A DNA stretch of 10,811 nucleotides from JAKFXL01 sp947085765 (lineage in GTDB: Bacteria; Pseudomonadota; Gammaproteobacteria; Tenderiales; Tenderiaceae). The position numbers were made by a program, and so were the translations under genes. The DNA is taken from contig CAMTXZ010000214.1 in the NCBI GenBank assembly GCA_947085765.1, positions 1-10,811 on the forward strand. The letters run 5' to 3'. Below the pieces are notes generated by a model, which was given only the letters and a program-made list of their open reading frames with translations, made no database searches and was not told the origin of the DNA. Of this stretch, positions 1 through 6,158 are shown piece after piece (position 1 is the stretch's first letter; each line of letters starts with the position of its first letter).

Positions 1-82
1 CACCATCAAGCACTCTTTGAACTGCCAGACGACGCAGCAGTGCCTGTTCTTGTGTCGGTAATTGTCTTGCATCATATTTCAT
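1..82 (-). CDS. IS630-family transposase, N-terminal fragment (partial at window edge)
   Basis: The minus-strand reading frame begins with ATG at 82-80 and gives about 27 residues starting MKYDARQLPTQEQALLRRLA and continuing VQRVLDG before leaving the window. IS630-type transposases typically begin with this pattern: a short MK-DAR-L stretch, then a Q-ALRRRAV-V-L-G helix leading into a helix-turn-helix DNA-binding domain. The DDE catalytic core is not visible. The visible residues match the right-hand copy exactly. Whether the gene is intact cannot be told from here. Confidence 0.75.
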   Translation of the reverse strand, partial: MKYDARQLPTQEQALLRRLAVQRVLDG

Positions 83-140
83 GGATGCATTATCGCACTT
101 CAACAACCTTTGGTATTGTTTATTACCGACTTATTAGTAA
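1..140 (-). mobile_element. End of an IS630-family insertion sequence, left copy (runs off the window)
   Basis: Positions 4-140 are a perfect reverse complement of 10675-10811, so this is one of two copies of the same element. It includes an IS tip, a roughly 55-base leader and the start of a transposase read leftward. The shared sequence begins (read on the minus strand) TTACTAATAAGTCGG. IS630 elements insert at TA, so the inner TA of TTACTA is the likely target duplication and the extra T is probably chance. The other IS end lies outside the window, so element length and far flank are unknown. Confidence 0.85.
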
Positions 141-458
141 GCACCAGAGCGGCAGTGACGAGATGGCCAGCGTAAAAAACAGCCAGTCTGTTTTTGTGAT
201 GGCGACGTCGGCCCGTTTTAGGTAGGCCAACAGGGCGATAAAAATTGTGATGCTGCCTGAAACACCGATGGCCCATGCGCCCACGCCAGCGCCTGCTTCG
301 AGTTGAGCCAGGAAGACCACAAATGTGGTTGTTCCCCATATGAGCCAGGAAAAGACATGCGGTTTTATTGCCCCCTGGATGATGCCACGCACGTACGGAT
401 AGAACGCTACAACAGTAAGTACTATTGCAATGGTGCTGAGAACCTCCTTATAGAACAT
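123..458 (-). pseudogene. Small multi-pass membrane protein gene, 3' end cut off by the IS630 insertion
   Basis: The frame encodes hydrophobic segments at about residues 7-23, 36-52, 60-80 and 92-106. Between the first two is a short loop with a KPHVFSWLIWG motif that reminds me of PQ-loop-like membrane proteins of unknown function. Residues 1-106 come from the host gene and end LPLWC. The last five (LLISR) and the stop codon are read from inside the IS, whose boundary is at 140/141. A stop arising inside an inserted element means the original C-terminus is missing; from memory, relatives are nearly twice as long, though I could not check this. I prefer the ATG at 458, which has GGGAGAGG just upstream, over the ATGs at 479 and 476, which have no ribosome site. 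The substrate or role is not evident. Confidence 0.65.
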
Positions 459-479
459 GACCTCTCCCACTCTCATCAT

Positions 480-703
480 AAGCCACGGTGCTTAGTGGTT
501 CGTGGTGGCAATTATGCCAGCACTCAAAGCCCTCTTGTTGAGCTGAGTCGTACCAGCCGTTGTGGCTGTTTGGCAATCTAAATCCCCACCGCACCTAGCT
601 ATCTCGTGAGCATCGACGGTATATTGAACCGTATATAAAAAGAGTGGCAGATGGGGATCTTCCACCGAGAGAAAATCTGGACAGCTCACGGGGAGACAGG
701 GGA
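480..703. other. Intergenic region between divergent genes
   Basis: No convincing gene is seen here. The stretch separates the truncated membrane gene (reading left) from the proton-channel operon (reading right) and should hold both promoters. It contains a short perfect hairpin (CAGCC/GGCTG, 554-568) and an inverted repeat ACGGT...ACCGT at 616-620 and 628-632, followed by an AT-rich TATATAAAAA run. The latter could be an operator and promoter area, but I see no well-spaced -35/-10 pair. Confidence 0.4.
690..695 (+). promoter_or_regulatory. Ribosome binding site choosing the GTG start at 704
   Basis: GGGGAG lies eight bases before the GTG at 704-706. The upstream in-frame GTG at 644 has no comparable Shine-Dalgarno sequence, and the 20 residues it would add are polar and look unlike a conserved N-terminus. 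Confidence 0.55.
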
Positions 704-1699
704 GTGAATCAAAAGCCATACCGCACCTTAATTTTGTGGACCATCTGGGCCAGCGCTGCCCTGGTGATCTACCTTACGTTGTACCGTGACACCGAAGTCT
801 GGACGTTTATGGAGACCGACCCCAGCCGCATCACCTGGCTGATCATGGGACTCTTTCTGATCGGTGTGTGGGGCAGCTTTATGGTGGCGTTACAGGTGAC
901 CAGAGAGTCGCTGCGCTGTGTGGAACTCAACAATGACGCCCGTCAAGGCGGGCTGGATGGCATCACCATCAAGTCGGAGAAACGCGCCGCCGATCGCTTT
1001 TTTTACTCACTAAAATCGACGATGGAGCGCAAGGGCGAGCCGGATGTTGAGACCCTGTTACATGTCGAATTGGCTGTCTACGAACGCATCAACCACACCA
1101 TCGAAGTGATCGGCAACCTGCTCATCACTCTTGGCCTCATCGGTACCGTGATGGGGCTGACCATGACGCTCTCCGGTCTCAGCAGCTCGCTCGATTCACT
1201 TGGGCAGGATCAAGAGATGCTGCTCATCGGCCTGCGTCATGCCATGCAGGGCATGGGCACCGCCTTCTACACCACCCTGCTCGGCGCGGTACTCGGTGGC
1301 ATCCTGCTGCGCATGTTTGCCCAACTCACGCTGCACGGCATTGAAGGTCTGCACGACAACCTGCTGCGCATCTGCCTGGTCTACTGCTCCCCCGACTATG
1401 CCCGGACCCTGGAGCGTGACGTGCGCCTGCTCAATGATGAGTTACGTATGCTGGATCAGAATGTGCAGATGATGCAGCAGACCTTTGCCGATTCGCGCCA
1501 CATGGTCACCGAGTTCCGCGAAGAGATCCGGCGCCTCGGTGAGAGCGAACAGGGCAGCAAAGGTGAAGAGCCATTGCGTCTCATCATCAGCCGTCATCAA
1601 GAGTATTGCGAAGCGTTGCGCAAACAGATGCACATGCTGGCAGTGACCAACAAACCCTGGTGGATCAGACTCTACGAGCTGTTCCGGCCCAGGCAGTAG
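704..1699 (+). CDS. MotA/TolQ/ExbB-family proton channel protein
   Basis: An inner-membrane protein of 331 residues (from GTG 704; an alternative GTG at 644 adds 20). Hydrophobic segments sit at about 8-26, 43-63, 133-160 and 184-208. The third carries the glycine-rich GLIGTVMGLTMTLSGL sequence, and the fourth, GMGTAFYTTLLGAVLGG, is the hallmark of the MotA/TolQ/ExbB family. Such proteins form pentamers around a dimer of an ExbD/TolR/MotB partner and convert proton or sodium flow into motion. The tail after residue 235 is charged and heptad-like (RLLNDELRMLDQNVQMMQQ), probably a cytoplasmic coiled coil. The next gene starts two bases after the stop and encodes a matching partner. No TonB, Tol-Pal or flagellar gene is nearby, so this is not a standard TonB, Tol or motor stator set. 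Confidence 0.88.
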   Translation: MNQKPYRTLILWTIWASAALVIYLTLYRDTEVWTFMETDPSRITWLIMGLFLIGVWGSFMVALQVTRESLRCVELNNDARQGGLDGITIKSEKRAADRFFYSLKSTMERKGEPDVETLLHVELAVYERINHTIEVIGNLLITLGLIGTVMGLTMTLSGLSSSLDSLGQDQEMLLIGLRHAMQGMGTAFYTTLLGAVLGGILLRMFAQLTLHGIEGLHDNLLRICLVYCSPDYARTLERDVRLLNDELRMLDQNVQMMQQTFADSRHMVTEFREEIRRLGESEQGSKGEEPLRLIISRHQEYCEALRKQMHMLAVTNKPWWIRLYELFRPRQ

Positions 1700-1701
1700 C
1701 G

Positions 1702-2484
1702 ATGAAAATGAAGCGCCGCAACTCCGAATCCAACATCCATGAGAGCTTCTCTGATCTCGCATTGATGATGTTGATGACCTTTGTCTTCCTGCTGGTCATC
1801 ATCCTCATCACCGCCCGCACCCAAGAGAGCGTAGAGATTCCGCGCCTGAAAAAAGAGGCGGCGGAAATGAAACGCCAGCTTGCCGAGATGGGTAAGGATA
1901 ATCAGCGCCTCACCAGCGAACTGGGTGATATGAGCGACATGAGTGGCGAGGCGCAGTTAGAGCAGATGCTGCAATCCGTGGGACTCGATAGCGCCAAAGG
2001 GCGCAAAGACTTTGACCTGTTTATAAAAGGGTTGGAAGAGATCCCAGGCAAGGATATCCATCTGGTAATCGACGCCACCGGCTCCATGCACGGTGTCTCC
2101 AATTTTCTGGTGCCGCTGTTGCGGGTGATCGTTGCACGCTCCCACAAAGATGTATCAGCAGTCACCTGGTTTGCCGACGGTAAGGCCGACACCTATCAGG
2201 GCACCATGGGTGAAATGCTCGACAGCTTCATGAAAGGCGCGCCTTTTGTGGGCGGCAATGAGACCATCGGCGACGCCTTTATTCGCGCCGAGGAGAATGC
2301 CGCCGCACCCGGCGCCTACGTGCTGATCGGTGACGAACCCTCTGACGATCGCATCTACTACCTCAACATCCCCGCCCCCGTCTTCACTATCCCGATCGGC
2401 CGCTCCGATCCCAATACCTGGCATGAGTACAACACCCTGGCCGAAAAGACCCATGGCAAGTTGTTGCAGCTGATTTTTCAGTAG
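1702..2484 (+). CDS. ExbD/TolR/MotB-like stator partner fused to a von Willebrand factor A domain
   Basis: A 260-residue protein. A short basic N-terminus leads to one membrane segment (about 17-38) with an aspartate at its start (Asp18, in SDLALMMLMTF). ExbD, TolR and MotB carry their essential proton-binding Asp at this place. Residues 45-78 are a charged coiled coil. From about 118 comes a von Willebrand A fold: strand DIHLVIDATGSM supplies the metal-site pattern D124-x-T126-G-S128, Thr188 in GGNET fits the third ligand, and Asp211 in IGDEP fits the last acidic position. The metal site therefore looks complete. The expected topology puts the vWA domain in the periplasm. The start at 1702 lies two bases after the upstream stop. 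The fusion replaces the usual peptidoglycan-binding or ExbD periplasmic domain, so the partner is probably another protein bound through a metal ion. Function unknown. Confidence 0.85.
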   Translation: MKMKRRNSESNIHESFSDLALMMLMTFVFLLVIILITARTQESVEIPRLKKEAAEMKRQLAEMGKDNQRLTSELGDMSDMSGEAQLEQMLQSVGLDSAKGRKDFDLFIKGLEEIPGKDIHLVIDATGSMHGVSNFLVPLLRVIVARSHKDVSAVTWFADGKADTYQGTMGEMLDSFMKGAPFVGGNETIGDAFIRAEENAAAPGAYVLIGDEPSDDRIYYLNIPAPVFTIPIGRSDPNTWHEYNTLAEKTHGKLLQLIFQ

Positions 2485-2490
2485 GAAGAT

Positions 2491-2518
2491 AAAGATGCGT
2501 TGGGCGCGTTTTTATTTA
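2491..2518 (+). terminator. Possible Rho-independent terminator after the channel-vWA operon
   Basis: AAAGATGCG pairs with CGCGTTTTT around a five-base loop (2500-2504). The stem is nine pairs including two G-U wobbles and runs into a T-rich tail (TTTTTATTT). It is a modest stem, but it is correctly placed seven bases after the vWA gene's stop. Confidence 0.4.
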
Positions 2519-2559
2519 AATATTACAGCTTTATAACTTGGGCGGAGGGAAAGGTATAA

Positions 2560-2576
2560 ATCACTTGGGTAGTGAT
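2560..2576. repeat. Small perfect inverted repeat upstream of the effector gene
   Basis: ATCACT and AGTGAT form a perfect six-base inverted repeat around TGGGT, about 78 bases before the Tae4 start. Its size and symmetry would suit an operator for a dimeric regulator, but this is only a shape argument. A weak promoter-like pair (TTGGTT at 2583-2588, CTTAAT at 2605-2610, 16-base spacer) follows it. Confidence 0.3.
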
Positions 2577-2640
2577 GAATCCTTGGTTAAATTGTTTGAT
2601 TACTCTTAATGCTGCGCTTGTTTAAAGGTGCTGTAGATAT

Positions 2641-2646
2641 AAGGAG
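2641..2646 (+). promoter_or_regulatory. Strong ribosome binding site for the Tae4-type effector
   Basis: AAGGAG sits seven bases before ATG 2654 and fixes that start in preference to the in-frame ATG at 2609, which has no Shine-Dalgarno sequence. Confidence 0.7.
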
Positions 2647-2653
2647 ATATATT

Positions 2654-3094
2654 ATGGCATTAGTACAATTTCACATGTTATGGGCAAATCATCCATATCC
2701 AAATAACCCGTGCGATGAAGAAGAGTTTACAAATCAATGTGCAATTAGAATGGGCGTTGCTTTAGAAAAATCTGGCATTGATACAACCTCGTTTGACACT
2801 ATGTATCCGAATAGAAGATGTTATCCAGGATTTAAACACTCGCCCCGCCACATATTAGCAGCGCAAGAACTGGCAAATTGGATAAAAACTAAAAATTCAC
2901 TATTTGGAATAGTGGAAGTTCATAAAAATGTTACTAGCAAAAATTTTAAAGGAAGAAAAGGTATTGTTTTTATAAAAAATGGCTGGGGTTCTACTGACCA
3001 TATAGATGTGTGGAATGGTGTGGGTATGAAGGGTGGTTTTCCAAATTATTTCTCACTTGGTAAAGAAGTTTGGTTTTGGGAATTAACGCTATGA
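2654..3094 (+). CDS. tae4: Type VI secretion amidase effector of the Tae4 family
   Basis: A 146-residue protein without a signal peptide, matching the small size of Tae4 effectors. Family features in order: NQCAIRMG with the candidate nucleophile Cys29, a GRKGIVFIKNGWG strand at 100-112, and DHIDVWNG with the candidate catalytic His116 and nearby Asp118. Tae4 enzymes are NlpC/P60-like papain-fold amidases. A type VI secretion system injects them into the periplasm of a rival cell, where they cut the peptide stem of peptidoglycan between D-glutamate and diaminopimelate. The next gene overlaps by four bases and encodes a probable immunity lipoprotein. Codons are very AT-rich compared with both neighbours, pointing to horizontal acquisition. 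No type VI structural gene, VgrG, PAAR or Hcp is visible, so this pair is an orphan within the window. Confidence 0.85.
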   Translation: MALVQFHMLWANHPYPNNPCDEEEFTNQCAIRMGVALEKSGIDTTSFDTMYPNRRCYPGFKHSPRHILAAQELANWIKTKNSLFGIVEVHKNVTSKNFKGRKGIVFIKNGWGSTDHIDVWNGVGMKGGFPNYFSLGKEVWFWELTL

Positions 3095-3537
3095 AAAACC
3101 TATGTTATTTAACGCTATTTTTTTTAGTGTCATGCTCATCCGCATCAGAAAACATAACTGATGAAATATCTGTTTTTTCAAACAATATTAAATTAATTGA
3201 AGAAAGCACTAAATGCTATTTGGTATATGGGAATGAAAAAAAGTTGATATCCCCTAAGCCACCATGCCATTTTTTACGAAACTCAGAAAAAGCGCCACAA
3301 TATTATTCGTATACTGACATCGGTGTTGATGCAGTCTTGATTGTTTCTGGAACGTCAGTATCAAATGAAATTCGGAAGGAGTGGGGCTTGTCTGACGACC
3401 TTGTCTGCGGGGTAGACTCACAGGGAGTTTTAATAAAAAATGGTGAAATAGAAGTTACCGAAAAGACATTAGAGGGAGGGGTTTTGTGCAAAGATAAAGG
3501 ATCAGATGAAAAGAATTTTTGGTATTTTTCACGCTGA
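3091..3537 (+). CDS. Putative immunity lipoprotein for the Tae4-type effector
   Basis: A 148-residue protein starting with a signal sequence (hydrophobic residues 4-13) that ends in the lipobox LVSC, so Cys15 is the likely lipidated residue. Ser16 at position +2 favours the outer membrane. The start ATG overlaps the effector stop (ATGA), implying translational coupling. A periplasmic inhibitor is what is needed against a periplasmic amidase, and Tae immunity proteins are exported. I do not recognise the sequence as the classical Tai4 fold, so the immunity role rests on position and export signal. The mature part has cysteines at about 37, 60, 114 and 137 that could form disulphides. It is as AT-rich as the effector gene. 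An unrelated lipoprotein is the alternative. Confidence 0.7.
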   Translation: MKNLCYLTLFFLVSCSSASENITDEISVFSNNIKLIEESTKCYLVYGNEKKLISPKPPCHFLRNSEKAPQYYSYTDIGVDAVLIVSGTSVSNEIRKEWGLSDDLVCGVDSQGVLIKNGEIEVTEKTLEGGVLCKDKGSDEKNFWYFSR

Positions 3538-3585
3538 CTGGGCGAGTGAACCGCGTACGCACAGCGCACCCTACATAAAACAAAA
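3538..3585. repeat. Short GC-rich repeat-like spacer between convergent genes
   Basis: The spacer between the immunity gene and the fructosamine kinase contains CCGCGTACGC then ACAGCGCACCCTAC. Read on the minus strand it starts GTAGGGTGCGCTGTGCG. This resembles one arm of dispersed GTAGGGTGCGC palindromic elements found between genes in many proteobacteria. Only a partial arm is present and I cannot check other copies. Confidence 0.25.
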
Positions 3586-4464
3586 TCACCCACGCAATAG
3601 CTGTTCCATCATCGACACTGCCTGCTGTTGATAACCGCCGCCAAACAGGTTGAGGTGGTTGAGTATGTGGTAGAGGTTGTAGAGCGGTTTACGCTGGCGA
3701 TAACCGGATGCAAGTGGGTACTCTGTTTCATAGGCCTGATAGAACTCCGCGGAAAAACCACCAAACAGTTCGGTCATGGCAATATCGGTTTCGCGATCGC
3801 CGTAGTAGACCGCTGGATCAAAGATCAGCGGTGTGCCGTCCGTGGCGATGGCGTAGTTGCCGGACCAGAGGTCGCCATGCAGCAGTGATGGCTCTGGTTG
3901 GTGGCCGACAAAAAAATCGTCCAGCTGATCAAGTAGCTGTTGTCCCAACGTTTGCAGTGGGCCGCCATAACCATTTGCTGCCGCCAGTTGCAGTTGCTGG
4001 CCAAGCCGTTGGTGGCGCCAGAACTCAATCCAGTTATCACTCTGCGTATTGGGTTGTGGTGTGGTGCCGAGGGTATTGTGGCGATGCCAACCAAACTGAT
4101 TGGCGCTGTGGCGATGCATCTGCGCCAGCTGCTGCCCCAGCTGTGTCTGGCTGCGACTGTTGCCAGGGCCAAACTCAAGCTGCTCCAGTACCAGATAACT
4201 CTGCTGAGCGCTGACGCCATAACAGACCACCTGTGGTACACGGATGGTTCTGGAGGCGGCGATCTCATTCAGCCCCGCTGCCTCCGCCACAAACATCTCG
4301 CTCAGTTGTGCAGTGTTGAGTTTGACGAAGTAGCGCTGTTCAGCGCCGCTGATGAGATAGCTTTCATTGATGCAGCCGCCACCGCGTTGCTGTTTATGCT
4401 GGCACTGAAACGAGGTGCCGGTTGTGGCACTGATGTGATCGGCGATGGAACTCCAGAGGGGCAT
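3586..4464 (-). CDS. Fructosamine kinase family protein (ketosamine-3-kinase-like)
   Basis: A 292-residue cytoplasmic kinase, close to the ~286 residues of E. coli YniA. It has the aminoglycoside-phosphotransferase-like kinase fold: a nucleotide-binding lysine (Lys48 in YFVKLN) with Glu61 as its likely partner, a catalytic loop HGDLWSGN (196-203, Asp198 the catalytic base), and the metal-binding IFDP (Asp216) followed by YYGDRETDIAMTELFGG. This last block is typical of fructosamine kinases, which phosphorylate sugars attached to protein amines so that the adduct falls apart; the physiological substrate in bacteria is uncertain. Upstream on the minus strand there is a TAAAAT -10-like box at 4498-4493 but no clear -35. 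It is separated from transaldolase by that gene's terminator, so it is probably its own transcription unit. Confidence 0.88.
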   Translation of the reverse strand: MPLWSSIADHISATTGTSFQCQHKQQRGGGCINESYLISGAEQRYFVKLNTAQLSEMFVAEAAGLNEIAASRTIRVPQVVCYGVSAQQSYLVLEQLEFGPGNSRSQTQLGQQLAQMHRHSANQFGWHRHNTLGTTPQPNTQSDNWIEFWRHQRLGQQLQLAAANGYGGPLQTLGQQLLDQLDDFFVGHQPEPSLLHGDLWSGNYAIATDGTPLIFDPAVYYGDRETDIAMTELFGGFSAEFYQAYETEYPLASGYRQRKPLYNLYHILNHLNLFGGGYQQQAVSMMEQLLRG

Positions 4465-4542
4465 GGCGTGGCTCGTTTAAATGCGAGGGATTATTTTAGC
4501 TGAATTGTGCGGCTGGGTTCTGTTGCGCCTTGTGGGCATCAG

Positions 4543-4571
4543 AAAGTAAAACCCCCGCGTGAGGCGGGGGC
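4543..4571 (-). terminator. Rho-independent terminator of the transaldolase gene
   Basis: CCCCCGC (4552-4558) and GCGGGGG (4564-4570) form a perfect seven-pair GC stem around a five-base loop. On the minus strand the stem is followed by TTTTACTTT. It begins 21 bases after the transaldolase stop codon. Confidence 0.85.
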
Positions 4572-4591
4572 TTTGGCTGGATCGGTTCTGT

Positions 4592-5719
4592 TTAGGCGGC
4601 CAGACTGCGGGCCTTGCCATCGATGGCGGCAAGCAGGGTCTGGAATGATTTGTCGAAGGATTTTACCCCTTCATCTTCAAGCTGCTGGGTGGCGGCACTC
4701 AGGTCAATGCCTGCCAGTGCCAGTTGCGCCAGCAGGGCTGGCGCCTCCTTCATGCCAATTTCCAATCTGGCGGCGGGTTCGCCATGGTCGAGATAGGCGG
4801 CATAGGTAGCGGGTGGCACGGTGTTGACGGTATCAGGACCGATCAGCTCTTCGATATAGAGCACGTCGCTGTAGTCGGGATTTTTTACCCCGGTGCTGGC
4901 CCATAACAGCCGTTGGCTGTGGGCGCCGATGTTGGCAAGATCGGCAAACCCCTCACCAAAGAGACGTTGATAGACCAGGTAAGAGGCCTTGGCATTGGCG
5001 ATAGCGATCTGTCCCTTTAGTGCCTGTAGTTTGAGATCGCTGCCTGCGGCAATTTTTTCATCCAGTAGTTTGTCGATAAGCACATCAACACGGCTGACAA
5101 AAAAGCTTGCTACGGAGGCGATGCGGTCTACCGGCAAACGCTGCTGCTGACGCTGACGCAAGCCACGGATGTAGGCCTGCGCTATTTCGGCATAACGCTC
5201 CATTGAAAAGAGCAGGGTGGCGTTGATGCTGATTCCTGCTGCAATCAGCGCTTCGACGGCGGGTACCCCTTCGCGGGTGGCAGGCACCTTGATCATCAGG
5301 TTGGGACGGTTGACGCGGTGGGCCAGATCTTTGGCCTCGGCAATGGTGCCGGCGGTGTCGTAAGCAAGATCGGGTGAGACTTCCAGACTGATATAACCAT
5401 CCTGGCCATCGGATTTTTTGTAGACCGGCAGCAGCAGATCCGCCGCCTGTTGAATATCCTCAATCGCCAGGCTAAAAAATAGTTCGCGGCTACTGAGCTT
5501 GCCATTTTGCTGCAACAGCTGGCGCAGGCTGACATCGTAATCACTGCTGCCGCCAATGGCCTTTTCGAAGATGGAGGGGTTGGAGGTGACACCTGCCAGT
5601 CCATCATCGCGGATCATCCGTGCCAGTTCGCCATCGGCGCCCAGCATGCTGCGCTGGATATTGTCGTACCAGATGCTCTGGCCGAGTGTTTGTAGATGTT
5701 GCAAGGTGTTGGAAGTCAT
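4592..5719 (-). CDS. tal: Transaldolase
   Basis: A 375-residue cytoplasmic enzyme of the pentose phosphate pathway that moves a three-carbon dihydroxyacetone unit from sedoheptulose-7-phosphate to glyceraldehyde-3-phosphate. Visible signatures are GVTSNPSIFEKAI (about 43-55), the SLEVSP strand (111-116) and LMIKVPAT (141-148), in which Lys144 is the Schiff-base lysine. The length fits the longer transaldolase subfamily (about 360-380 residues) rather than E. coli TalB (317). The C-terminal part (EEGVKSF-like motif, here EDEGVKSFDKSFQTLL) is also present. The ATG at 5719 has only a weak AGG before it. A strong terminator follows the stop, so it is likely monocistronic. Confidence 0.96.
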   Translation of the reverse strand: MTSNTLQHLQTLGQSIWYDNIQRSMLGADGELARMIRDDGLAGVTSNPSIFEKAIGGSSDYDVSLRQLLQQNGKLSSRELFFSLAIEDIQQAADLLLPVYKKSDGQDGYISLEVSPDLAYDTAGTIAEAKDLAHRVNRPNLMIKVPATREGVPAVEALIAAGISINATLLFSMERYAEIAQAYIRGLRQRQQQRLPVDRIASVASFFVSRVDVLIDKLLDEKIAAGSDLKLQALKGQIAIANAKASYLVYQRLFGEGFADLANIGAHSQRLLWASTGVKNPDYSDVLYIEELIGPDTVNTVPPATYAAYLDHGEPAARLEIGMKEAPALLAQLALAGIDLSAATQQLEDEGVKSFDKSFQTLLAAIDGKARSLAA

Positions 5720-5936
5720 TGTTGCCTATATCCTCATATTAATTGTGACGCCAGTCTCAGCACTGGTTATCGGTTAAGTGTTGAGCAACTTGATTACTAA
5801 TGGTGTGATCGCTTTTGACCGGAGTTGTTCCTTATTGTAATGAGAGATCTATGATGATCAGGGTAATTGTAACGAGAGGTCTAAGGGGTCTATGATGACT
5901 AGGGTAGACCAACTTGTTTCATTGGAGGAGTGCGTT
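5720..5936. other. Intergenic region between transaldolase and the 73-residue gene
   Basis: A divergent spacer that must hold the transaldolase promoter (minus strand) and that of the small gene (plus strand). Its right half is an imperfect tandem duplication, listed separately. I see no clear sigma-70 hexamer pair and no RNA gene. Confidence 0.4.
5834..5906 (+). repeat. Imperfect tandem repeat in the leader of the 73-residue gene
   Basis: Unit one (5834-5865) and unit two (5866-5906) share ATTGTAAYGAGAGRTCT at the start and CTATGATGAYYAGGGTA at the end. Unit two has extra bases (AAGGGGT, about 5883-5889) in the middle. The pair ends about 30 bases before the start codon of the next gene, where a repeated protein or RNA-binding site could act. 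Confidence 0.6.
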
Positions 5937-6158
5937 ATGTATATGAAGGATAAAAAAAGTGGTGACATGGTAGAGGTGCTGGATATTAATGCACTTATCA
6001 ACCCGAGTTCGAGCGTTGTGCTGGGTCGGTTTCATGTCGGTGAAGAGTTGCCGGAGCAGCAGAAATTTTCTAAGAATACGCTGGTATTTCCGTCGGGAGA
6101 GGCGTTGCCAGGTTGCTGGAGCGACCCAAGTTACAAAGGCCCAAGCTTAAATCAGTGA
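5937..6158 (+). CDS. Small conserved protein of unknown function (73 residues)
   Basis: The start is ATG 5937, with GGAGG at 5924-5928 eight bases upstream; the in-frame ATG at 5892 has nothing comparable. The product begins MYMKDKKSGDMVEVLDINAL, then has a GRFHVGEELPEQQKFSKN middle and an LVFPSGEALPGCWSDPSYK end. I recall short gammaproteobacterial proteins with the same (K-SG-VEVLDL, GR-HAGEE, LVFPSGE-LP-CW-DP-Y) layout, often labelled acetyltransferase in databases. At this size the protein cannot hold an acetyltransferase fold, so that label is doubtful. It has no signal peptide or membrane segment; the single Cys sits before Trp in a conserved-looking motif. Its last seven bases overlap the end of the convergent phospholipase gene. 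Confidence 0.75.
   Translation: MYMKDKKSGDMVEVLDINALINPSSSVVLGRFHVGEELPEQQKFSKNTLVFPSGEALPGCWSDPSYKGPSLNQ

Noticed and set aside
303..581. Plus-strand frame of 92 residues overlapping the truncated membrane gene
   Set aside because: It has no ribosome site or familiar motif, and it opposes a frame with clean membrane segments.
704..2484. The channel pair as a Zorya (ZorAB) defence system or a TonB/Tol system
   Set aside because: The second protein lacks an OmpA-like domain, no ZorC/ZorD/ZorE-like gene follows, and there is no TonB, TolA, TolB or Pal. The downstream genes are an effector-immunity pair of different base composition.
3940..4503. Long open frame on the plus strand opposite the fructosamine kinase
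   Set aside because: It is antisense to a gene with clear kinase motifs, has no ribosome site and gives no recognisable protein; it follows from the codon bias of the real gene.
5834..5906. CRISPR-like repeats
   Set aside because: There are only two imperfect adjacent units with no spacer of regular length and no cas genes.
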